From Maea johnstoni (Eukaryota > Annelida > Polychaeta > Spionida > Magelonidae), in the NCBI GenBank assembly GCA_963942565.1, contig OZ012686.1, positions 35,840,033-35,904,032 of the forward strand: a DNA stretch of 64,000 bases, written 5' to 3'. Below are positions 46,958-58,900 of the stretch, in pieces (positions within the stretch are counted from its first letter, which is position 1; each line of letters begins with the position of its first letter). Position numbers and translations under genes: made by a program. The notes beneath the pieces were generated by a model. That model had not been told where the DNA came from. It searched no databases and saw only the letters and a list, made by a program, of their open reading frames with translations.

Positions 46958-49900
46958 GTAAGTGCAAAGTGGTAAAAAGGTAACCATTGGCAATATATAC
47001 TGCATGTATATACCAAAGATTGTAATTTCATTTTAAGAGTGAGTCCCATCAACAAAACAGGGATACCGATAATGACTTAACGTAAACAAGGTATAGCCAT
47101 ATAATTGGCAACATATAATATTCTAACTTAAAGGCGATGTCAATAAATAATATCAATGAGAATCTGTCGTTTTATTGAAAACAAAACTTCACGAAGCGGT
47201 ATTCTAAGAATAGAATTAAAAATGTGCTCACTTAGAATAAACGAGAAGCGGTATTCTTGTGCTCACTTAGAATAAACGAGAAGCGGTATTCTTGTGCTCA
47301 CTTAGAATAAACGAGAAGCGGTATTCTTGTGCTCACTTAGAATAAACGAGAAGCGGTATTCTTGTGCTCACTTAGAATAAACGAGAAGCGGTATTCTTGT
47401 GCTCACTTAGAATAAACGAGAAGCGGTATTCTTGTGCTCACTTAGAATAAACGAGAAGCGGTATTCTTGTGCTCACTTAGAATAAACGAGATATACATAT
47501 GGTAAATTTCGTCATCTAACGCGGTACATCCGTCGAAACTTCTACTGTCTCAATAACTTTACAAAATATGGATCGTTCTTTTAATTTGCTCCAAAATCTT
47601 ACCGAGATTGCTATGGTCTGTCTGACTTGGTTGGGCTAACCGCTTTTTCCGCTTTTTTTCCCACAAAAAGTTCGTTTTTGCCATTCAAACTTGGCAGACC
47701 TCTGGGTAGCATTACTGCGTGTATGTATAAACATACTTTTTGTCTCAACTCCGCAAAATGTTGATTTTGCTCATTAGGTCCAGTTGTAAAATTCGCCCAT
47801 TGCCAACAATGACGATCTCTCGTGTTTGTACTGTTGCCAATTGTTGGCAATGGGCAAATTTTACAATGGGACCTAATGGACAAAATCAACATTTTGCTGA
47901 GTTTGGACAAAAAGTATGTTTATACATACACGCGGTAATGCTACTAACAGGTCTGCCAAGTTTGGGAGGCAAAAACGAACTTTTTGTTGGAAAAAAGTGG
48001 AAAAAGCTGTTAGCCAAATCAAGTCAGACAGACTATTATATCCGGTTATGATTCCTCTTGCATCGTTTACCTGTATGAGCAACGACTATAGTCACTATAA
48101 TTTGCCCTTTCGAAAAGGGGCAAAGTCATGGGCGGGAAGTTTTTTAAATGCATATGTCCAGACTAAATCTAAGTTTGCTTTTTGCCTATGGTAGCTGATC
48201 TTTCATTAGTTTTATTTTTTCCAATTTCATTTCACTTTTTGTTTTCATTTTTTTTTCTCTATTTCAAGTATCTTTCCTCTTTCATTTTCAAATTTCACAA
48301 GACCATAACGCGAAAACAGATACTTAGTTTTGTCCCAGGAAAAGCTGATGAGTTGATAGGCTCTACTGAGCGATCTTTCTCAGATACGCATACAGACGGC
48401 AATGTACGTTCACAATAAAAAATAAATTGCTCGCTATTCCGTGGGTTAATTTCAATGCAATTTAAGTCGTTAGAACCACCACAATCTATTCCATTTGGCC
48501 ATTAATTCGCTTTATATTCGGTCGCAAAATGTAGATTTTGCGACAGCTTGAAATCGTAATAATGTGTATGCCATTTATTTTACGTCAATCTATGCTATCT
48601 CTTGGCCAGAACGGAAAAAATTAAATCATCCAAAGCTATGCGCTCGCTTCTTAGCCATGCCAGCATCAAATTATTGCCGCTCAGGGTCACAGTCAAAGTA
48701 ATACTGCACTTTGTGATCCGTGACCCAATTACGGCAAGCTGTGACTAGTTCACGTGATGTGATTGTTGCACGTTCAGAAACACGCAACAATCACATTGCG
48801 TGGGAGCGTCATCTGATCTCGCGATTCTGAGCGAGACCGGAAGCGGCCTACGAGATTTAGCTCGCCCTCTGAGGAGCGACTCATAGTCATGGGCGCTGAT
48901 ACGCCCATGAAATGATCAGTGACGTCACACACCACGTTATCATGGTCACAATAATGGTTGCTAACCTATAGTCTGTCTGACTCAAATTTTGCAATCACTT
49001 CTTCCATTTTATTGTGACAAAACGTTCGAGTTTGCTATCCAAATATATATATATAGGTCCTATCGAAATCATAATCAAACCAATAGTGTGTTGTCCGACA
49101 CAGTCTGCTATTATCAACACTTGTTGAAAATGTTTATCATCCGTAGAAAAGTAAAGGAATGTATGAATGACTGTTCTATCAAGGTAAAAATAACACATAC
49201 AAAATTTAAAATTTAAATACAGAAGAGAATGAATACATTAAGAAACAACATAGCAAATAAATAAAGTAGAATTATAGTAGGTGGCATAAAGATTTGAGAA
49301 CTGAACAGAGCAAAAGTCGTTAAACCGTTTTCTTTGCTTCGAAAAAAATATTTTAGCTATAATCATTTTTGTATAATGTTCATCAAAAGTTGTCCTTTCT
49401 TCTGGTACCCGCTCACGGCGTTCGATAGATTAGGAGTTTATTTCTTTTTTAGCCCCATCATTGGATGTTGATTGTCTGGAACAGATTGCAGTCTGAACAA
49501 ACAACTGATTTTCTTTCTTTCTTGTTTCCCTTCTCCAATTTCTGGAAGCTCACTGATTGGCCAGGAGCTGGGCTCGTATCTGCATACGATCCTTAATAGC
49601 TACAGTGCCGACATTTGATTCCTGCAGTAAATGCCCGGGCATGATACACGACCGAGTGCCCGAAATCCACCCAGTTTTCTTGGCATGAATGCATGGATGA
49701 CCCCACAACTAAATACAGCTTTAATTCGCATTGATGTGGTTGGCTTATTGTTTTGACATGTCATGCATGGGTGTTTATACAACCAGGCACTGGCAGACGT
49801 CCGGTCGACCGGTGCAGGAATTAAATTTCTCCCACTCTGAGGTGTGTATTACAGTTAAGGATTAGTCGTCCTCAATGGGTGTTCTTCAATGGGGTTAAAG

Positions 49901-52900
49901 GTCAAACTGGTGTAATTGTCCAATCAGATCCCTCAATTTCAATCAATGGGTCACTGCTGCTGGGTCAAAGGTAGACCCAACAATAGCGCGCGTGGATTTG
50001 AACAAGCGTAACGTACGTGATCTGGCGCCAGTTTCTGGGGAAACAAACGGTGCACGTCACAACAAACGCGTATTACCATTGTTGAACTAGTGCGCGGGTG
50101 ACCTTTGGCTGACCTAGTTTAGCTAGCTAACTTCACGGTAAAACGTGTAAATTTCTCCTTTTTATCGTGGGAGAAACAGGTTCTATCACTCGTGGATGGA
50201 AAGAGGAGGAATCTTGCACTCGTGAGTGATTTTGTGTCTTGGGACTCGGCAAGCCTCGTCCCAAGACACAAAATCACTCACTCGTGCAAGATTCCTCCTC
50301 TTTCCATCCACGAGTGATGGAACCTCTATGTCTGTACTGTATAGTCGTCATGGTGGAAACAATTGCTACTGGCCCCTTTGGTGACATCCCGAACAGACAA
50401 CACAGTGACGTCATAATGTTTTATGGTTTGTTACTCTTGTTTTTAACAAACATCTCACGTGGTGATGAGGCAGAGTGACGTTACAATTGTTGTGATGCTA
50501 GTTCACCCGTTAGAGTGTAGTAACGACACATTTAACTTATGACGTCACCACAATAAGGTCAATGATGTCTGTTGTTCTTTTTTACACTATACTTTGAAGT
50601 AGCCGCTTGTTGGAGTTAGACCAAAAACTAAAATTTATGATAATGGAGGTAGTGGCGATCGATCGTTTTAACACAAAAAAATCGAATGATTCTGACGCTT
50701 TATATTCTTTTCTATATGTTGTTTAGGGGGTTAACGGTTGATTGTTGCCGAGGGGAGACTGTCAAAAAGAATGATGGGACAAAACGTATTCTCGCAATTA
50801 ATCTTCAGTGTAACATTCAGAAGAATCGACAGCTTTCATGACAAGATTTTCCAGTATTTCTAAATAGTGGAGCAAAAATACTCGCGTAACAAATTAAGAT
50901 CTCTTCTTCAAGTACTGCAAAATTTAAGGCCATTTGAATGATTTGTGATGAAATGCGAGCGAGTTGAACTTTTCCTATACATTTCTCCGCTCTGAAACAG
51001 CGACGTGCCGGAGAAACGCTCTTCGGTGAGGTCAAACAATGGTTTTGATGTCCTTCTGATAGTAATTATGAAATACAGTTGAAATACACCAGTTGAAAAA
51101 TCTTCTCATTCGACCATCAAAAGTGAACTTATTGTTCTAGAAATATAACATTGATTCATGTTGCTACCCCTCCAAAGTATGATCATCTTGCGTGCCACAC
51201 ATTCTGGCCTTCAAAGATGACATTCGATCAATGATGTCGCATATCGAGTCGTCATGGTCACTGGTATTGTATGGGGGCTCACTTGACCACGTGGTCATTA
51301 CCACATTGTCATGGTGAAACCATTCTACAAACAAACAATTAAAGCTTCCCAACGCAAAAACTGAAGTTGTTCGGGAACAGCGATCCAGCTAAATTACGTC
51401 ACAATTTTATTGTTACCATGACAACCACTGTTTGTCTAAATTATAATAACATTATACAATTGAGGACATCAAAACACACATATTGTTACGTCATAACAAT
51501 AATTGGTTTGTGTAAGGCACTAAGCAACATCGGTATGGCATTATTTGAGATTGCGTTTAATGTGCATCTGCCACCATTTTTTTTCTAATGTATCTTGAAA
51601 TGAATATTGAAAATATCACAGTGAGTTTTGAAGTCGGAATTTGATACCTTGCCATTGGCAAAAGGAGTCTAGGACATCTGATTATCCCTAACATATTGCC
51701 TTTTCGTCTTCAATATCATTTGAATTAGAAAAGTGTAATTGTATATTCCCCAATACATTTGGCACGCCATTCGTAGATATATAAAAAGCAATCGTACGGA
51801 ATTCGCTTAGAAGTTCATTTTGTTGCCCTGCAATTTTGCTTTACAAAATTTATAAATATACACACATCTACTTGTAGAATTAGCGCAGCAAAGCTCTTTG
51901 AGCAGGATTAAGGAATGCATATTTTACTCCGTTCAATCTTAATCAACTTAAGCATAGCATCGGATTTTCGCATTTTTTCAAAGTAGGGATGCAAGGAGGA
52001 TAATATAAAGTAACAAGCTGTCTCTCAAAAGAGGTATAAGTCGTCAATATTCGTGAATTTGATATTGAATATAAATGGCTAATTACTTCATTTATCGAAA
52101 ATTACTTCAATGTATCATATGTCAATCCTGATTGTCTTACGACTCTCAAATATTACAGGATAGTATTCAAATATTACAGATTAGTATTCATAAACGTCCA
52201 AAGGTTGTCATGTATACATCCATCGTTGCTGATCTTAAGGATGCCCGCACCAGTTTTTTTTTGTCCTCGGATTTTTCAAATTTTTGGATATGTTATACAT
52301 TGTGGGACAAAACTAAAGGAAATCTAAAAAGAAATTGGCTGTTTGGCCGATTTTCTTTACTAGAGACAATTTTGTGATTTTTGAAAAGTGGCCATTTGAG
52401 GGAAAAGGGGCCGCCACATCGCGCATTTTAACATTTTCAGCTCATTCTGGGGTTTTCGTGCAGAGAAAAATAAATTGTAGATCTGTATAAGCGTAAATTT
52501 GCATGCAGGTAAAAGAGTAGTTCCCCTTTTTGCTTGCACAAACTGTGTTTCAAAACATGCTATATTTTCTGCATAGCCTAAGGTTGAATGGTAGGGGTTG
52601 AGTATAAAAATATTCACTTTTTTTCAAAAATGGACGAAAATATTAAGCAATTTATCACACATAAATGAATTGTAAAAAAAATCTTAGTCCGAAGGATTTT
52701 TTTATTTTTTGATATGTTGTTGCCCTGTAAATTTGCATTCTATATTTGAAAAAATAATGGGGGTGTTTCGAGCTACTATTTTTGTTACAGAGCTATGAAT
52801 GAAAGGGTACGTTTTTTGCTTTTTTATGAAAATGGAAAGACAATGACGCACCCTTTGTTTCCCTATTGTTGTGGCAATAATAGGAGGGAACTCCCACTGT

Positions 52901-55900
52901 TGGAGTCGTGTTGCGCTCGCTAAGAAGCACATATAGGGCAATATATCACACATAATAAGTTGTAAAAAAATATCTAGTCTGAAGGATTTTTTTATTTTTT
53001 GATATGTTCTTGCTCTGTAAAATTGCATTCAATATATGTAAAATAAATGGGGGTGTTCCGAGCTACTTTTCTTGCCACAGAGCTACGAATGATAGGGTAC
53101 GTTTTACGCTTTTTGGCAAGCGAAATTGTCAATGTCCTGTGGCAACAATAGGGAAATTCGCTTTGTTAGAGTCGCCAGAGGGGTTACTTTCACGACCAGT
53201 CCCTCTACTTTGTCAGCTAAGTGTTTGCAGTTAGTGGAAACGACAACTTTATGCCTCCATAAAAAGATTTTTAATTTATCAAGACCTCCCGCACCAATGG
53301 TTTTGAATTAGTTATCTTAAATACCCCCATCCCCATACTTACGTATTTCTCTTTAAAATAGCGACTATGGAGAAATATGCAAGCAACACAATACAATTAT
53401 AATCAAGTCTTTATTACTGGGAAATGAAAAATTGTCACCAAGCGACTATAACGTCATAGCCGTGCAATTTCAATTTTGGCCGTCGGTTCTATTTCCATAC
53501 ATTTGAAGGGCCAATCAGTAAATTTTGTTATTGTACAGTGTACATTCATTTTCAAGTTTCATTCAGTTTTAAATACAATGTACAAAATCTAATGAAATGA
53601 AGGTGACTTTAAAGCAATGTTGATCTCATTATGTGAGAGATGACATAAAACATAATAAATTCATCAGGTAACCACGTACGAACTAGTATTTATCAAGCCC
53701 TGCGTGGAGGCTACTGGCAGTAAATTTGCATTAAGAGGTGTCATATTGAATGGAAAATATAAACTATAAATGTCGCCGATTCTTCATTGGTAGGACAATA
53801 CTAGAAAAACGATGCGAAACCAATTACTAGTATCTTTAATCGTCGATTGCTGTTGGCCAATACAGACATAAAACCGACTGAAACAAAAAGATTGGGGCAG
53901 GCGATATCTGTAAATGACACTCATAAGTCAGATCCAGCAGTCTCCATTAAACATTGTTGTGGTTCCGCTTGATTATTCTATGGTGTATCGTCGTGCTCTG
54001 TTCATGTATATTTTGCTTTGTACTTGTGACTTTCTCGCACGGTAATTTTGCCGTTCCCTCACAGTACCCAACACTTCCAAAATTTATTTTCGTGATAGCA
54101 AACAAGAGATTAACAGTTTTACGAGGATGCTCTGATGACATTCCAACTTATGTTGCTTAATAAAACGTGATTCAGGTAATTTAGTTTTGTTGTGTTTTTC
54201 AAATTACGAGCAGGACACATTCTTTCCTATGCAATACCTCTTTAAACAAGGTATTTCAGTAATTTCACTCTGTAGTAGTGTTGTGTTGTATTCTGCAATT
54301 TTCTATTTATTTCTATTTTGTTTATTTGTATCATTATGTCCTGAGACAAAGTCAATAATAATACATACATATATACATAATTAACTTTAACCATTTCTAC
54401 TCAAAACTATTTTCCAAGTTGAAGTATGGCAGAGCGCATTTCATTTGCATTCACCCTAGTTAGATTCACCCTAATGAAAGGTATTCCACATGAATTTGTG
54501 TCATTCAGTATTATTCATAGACTTGTACATACTTTTTTAAAGCTAACAGTATACTCGGAGGTAGGGTAGTGTAGGAAACGGCGAACAACACTGCATGAAA
54601 CGTAATTCACCCTGCCCCTTTACGCACACATACTGCAAAAGTTTCATCTTTTATTGTGGAAAATTTAATTGCCTTTGTGTGAACGGCAGAAAAATAATTG
54701 CTAAATCTCTCAACAGTACGCTACGGCGGGATTTATGTCGCATCCATCCCTGACGTTCATGTCACTCATGCCTGACTCCCATGCTATGCGCAACAATGGG
54801 ACGTCTCCCAACAATCGAAAAAAAAAACTGGTGCGGGCATCCTTAATAACGTAGCAATAACAATCAAGCCGAGTGTCGTCACATACGAGCATCACAGATG
54901 TGTCGTCATGGTGCCAACAATGGGCATTGATTGATTGGGTTCGGTGGGTGCGTTATCCATTTAAGAACACTAGCCACCCGCCGTGCTACGCACGGATTTT
55001 GATTGTAATTTCAAATAAGTGATAATTAGTGGAATAAGAGAGTCAACATTTACGACATATTAGTTTAATTCATGTGAGAATGCAAAAGAAAAGGAAGAAA
55101 ACAGACAAAACTGATATAAATGAGAAAATTAAGCAATACAACTATAAATCAAATCGTGCTGAGAAGGGGAAATCAGGGAAAAAGAGAAATCTGTATCAAC
55201 TAAAATATTCTCTTAAAACCAAGTAGAAATACCCCCTTGACCTTTTAAATCAAAAACATGTGAATAATTTTTTTTGTTATTGAAGTATACCCTGGGACAC
55301 TGAAAATGAATACAATACTGGAGATAAAGAAGTTATTGAAGATATATAGTGCAAAAAAACACAACAAACACCAAGAAAGACAATGAATATGTACAGAGAA
55401 TTTAAAAAAGATGATTTGAAGATGCACAAAAAATGAAAGAATGAAAATCTGTAAATTAAAGAAAATGCAATAAGGAATAAACACAGAAAGGATGAACAGA
55501 AAACAAAAAGAATAGAGAATAAATGCATGAGAATATAGGATGCACAAACAAAGAAAGAATGCAGGGTGCAGGTATAAAATGTTCAATATAGGAGTCGGAG
55601 GCACACGTTGAAAGTTTTTTTTTAAATGATGCACAAGGAAAAAAACAAATATAATAAGAGAGCGCATTGAAGAATGAAACAGAAATAAGTAGGAAGAGAA
55701 AACTGGATGCGCAGACACATGAGAAAGGGCAAAAGATAAAAATACAGGATGCAGAAATCGCATCAGAAAGAGGAAAGACAGGATACAGAAGATAGCAACC
55801 TCCCCATGTTTCTATCAATGGCGAACGAATCAATCAGCTAGTAGAACGAATTGCGAGGTTTAGAAATATGAAATCTGGCGAGTAATTTATTTTTGCCGTT

Positions 55901-58900
55901 AACATTGAATCCATGACTGTGGCAACTTTTCCCGCTACTAAAGATGTCAAAAAAAATTACTAAGATTTCAACCCTTCCCAGAATCTTCCTTTCGCTACAG
56001 ATTTAAAAACAAATGTTAAAGCATGTAGACTGAATTGTGGCGGTTCTAACAATCCAAACTGCATTAAAATTGACCCCTGGAATGGCGAAGCTTCTGATGA
56101 TTTCATTTCATACTGACCAAATGACAGCATAGATTTTTGCAGTAAACATTGAGTCCAACACCCAGGCAACTTTTCCCACTACTACAGATGGCATGAAAAT
56201 TACTAATATTTCAACCTATCGCCAAATCCTTCTTTTAAAATTAATTAATTAGCAGCAAGTAGAATGAATTGTGGCGGTTTTAACAATTTAAACCGCATTA
56301 AAATTGACCCACGGTAAGGCGAGTAATTCATTTTATACCGTGAACATTGAGTCCACTACTCTGGCAACTTCTACCGCTACTAAAGCTGGCATAAAACTTA
56401 CTAAGATTTCAACCTTTCGCAAAATCTTTATTTCGCAACAGATTTTTAAAAGCAAATTGAGAAGCATGTAGAGGAAATTGTTGCGATTCTAACAATCTAC
56501 ACCGCATTAAAATTGACCCACGGAAAGGCGTAGCTTCAGTTCATTTCATATCATACTGACCAAAAGATAGCATAGATTCAGCGAAAAAAAAGTGACAAAA
56601 AATTACAACAATTTCAACCTGTCGCAAAATCTTTATTTCTTAACAGATTCAAAAGCCAATTGAGAAGCATGTAGAGGAACTTGTGGAGGTTCTAACGATC
56701 CAAACCGCATTAGAATTGACCCACGGAAAGGCGTAGCGTCAGATGATTTCCTTTCATACTGAGCAAAAGATAGTATAAATTCAGGGAAAATTATAATTTC
56801 AACCTGGCGCAAAATCTTCATTTCTTAAAAGATTCAAAAGCCAATTGAGAAGCATGTAGAGGAACTTGTGGCGGTTCTAACAACCCAAACCGCATTAGAA
56901 TTGACCCACGGAAAGGCGTAGCGTCAGATGATTTCATTTCATACTGAGCAAAAGATAGTATAAATTCAGGGGAAAAAATTGCCATAAAAATTATAATTTC
57001 AACCTGTCGCAAAATCTTCATTTGTTAAAAAATTCGAAAGCCAATTGAGAAGCATGTAGAGGAACTTGTGGCGGTTCTAACAACCCAAACCGCATTAGAA
57101 TTGACCCACGGAAGGGCGCGTAGCTTCAGATTATTTCATTTCATACTGAGCAAAAGATAGTATAAATTCAGGGAAAAAAATTGCCATAAAAATTATAATT
57201 TCAACCTGGCGCAAAATCTTCATTTCTTAAAAGATTCAAAAGCCAATTGAGAAGCATGTAGAGGAACTTGTGGCGCTTCTAACAACCCAAACCGCATTAA
57301 AATTGACCCACGGAAAGGCGTAGCGTCAGATGATTTCATATCATACTGAGCAAAAGATAGTATAAATTCAGGGAAAAAAATTGCCATAAAAATTATAATT
57401 ACAACCTGGCGCAAAATCTTCATTTCTTAAAAGATTCGAAAGCAAATTGAGAAGCATGTAGAGGAACTTGTGGCGGTTCTAACAACCCAAACCGCATTAG
57501 AATTGACCCACGGAAGGGCGCGTAGCTTCAGATGATTTCATTTCATACTGAGCAAAAGATAGTATAAATTCAGCGAAAAAAATTGCCATAAAAATTATAA
57601 TTTCAACCTGTCGCAAAATCTTCATTTGTTAAAAAATTCGAAAGCCAATTAAGAAGCATGTAGAGTAACTTGTGGCGGTTCTAAAAATCCAAACCGCATT
57701 AGAATTGACGCACGCAAAGGCGTAGCTTCAGATGATTTCATTTCATACTTCAAGCAAAACCTGACGTATTTTAGTTACGGTCACTGTCAATAGAGGGCGC
57801 TGCAAAATTTCCCGCCGAAACGCCGAGTAGCAGACGCTGCACGCGGCGGACATCGCCGATTAAACGAAAAATCAGCAAATCATAAATTGTAAAGTTGGAA
57901 AACTATAAACTTTGACTCGGAGAGTAATAATACAGGTATTTTAATATGAAAAATAAAACTCTCTGGGAGAAATATAAAAAAAATAGGGGACCCAGCTGCC
58001 TCGGCACCGGAACAAAATGGTGCGGACCATGAAGTGCACGGCGATTCATAATAAGGATTGTTTAAATCGAAACGATGCTTGGCACTTCCAGCTGAAACTA
58101 TCTGAGGTTTCAAAATTCGCACGGTTCCAAGTAAAACAATATACGATATATTTCATCCGTTGTACAGATAGTACTTAATTGTTGAACAATGTGGATATTT
58201 CTCATTTGTAGTCAATCAAGCTGAAATTGACTGCTGTTGTTGTTATTACTTTTCAGGGTTGTGTCTGAGTGGCCACATTTCGCTTATTTTCCTCACCTTC
58301 GTCTTATTACGTCTGGGACTCGACGTACTGCCTATAGAGTTTGGCAGGGTACCCATGTTCATAACGTCAGACGTGGATTACCTGCGCGGGGAGGCGTGGT
58401 CGCATAAAGACGTGGCACGTGCGGAAAACCCTGTGACAATCCTGAAACGAGGCTCCATCTCAAGTGGCAACAGCAGCGAGCGGACGGTCACAGCAGATAC
58501 CATAACATTGATGTTCGAACTGAAGGGCGGGAATGTCTTCACCAAAGAAAATCTTAAAGCCATACAGCAGGTGGAAGAACGCTTCTACAATGATGACAAG
58601 TTTCAGGAGTTCTGTCTGTTGGATTCCAATGGCAACTGTACGAAAGCCTCGTCTGTCATCAGATATTTTGATGGATCCATGAAAATGGTGCATCCCGTGT
58701 TTGATGACCCTGATTTCGATAATATTCCGTTGGTGCTAAACACCTCAAACGCACTGCCGACGACCAAAGCAATGCTACAGATGTTCCTTGGAAAGGACAG
58801 CAATATTGACGTCTCACAGAATCTCGCGCAATCGCAGATCACACAATCATTTTTACCAGTCGGATTGCCATTACCTGGATATGTTAACTCTACAGATCGC

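Larger units (their letters stand above)
46958..58256 (+). other. First Dispatched-like intron, 11.3 kb, repeat-rich
   Basis: No exon could be supported. In order: a 35-bp tandem array (47224-47490), a 430-bp foldback (47608-48042), a hairpin (50179-50324), a TTAA-flanked element (52239-54842), a purine-rich stretch (55080-55790) and a 200-bp satellite (55975-57755). 48050-50170 and 50330-52230 show nothing certain except several TGACGTCA-like palindromes. Confidence 0.65.

Noticed and set aside
47224-47490. CRISPR-like array
   Set aside because: The 35-bp copies are directly adjacent with no spacers, and the genome is eukaryotic; it is a minisatellite.
47611-48194. Frames of 99, 103 and 92 codons on both strands
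   Set aside because: They are mirror translations of the two arms of a foldback element.
55245-55833. Minus-strand frames of 172 and 125 codons rich in F, S, L, I
   Set aside because: The plus strand is purine-rich low-complexity DNA with repeated GATGCACAA-like words; overlapping frames in all registers indicate composition, not a gene.
56633-57423. Repeated 62-67-codon minus-strand frames (MKILRQVEIII type)
   Set aside because: One per satellite unit, differing only as the satellite does; no evidence of coding selection.
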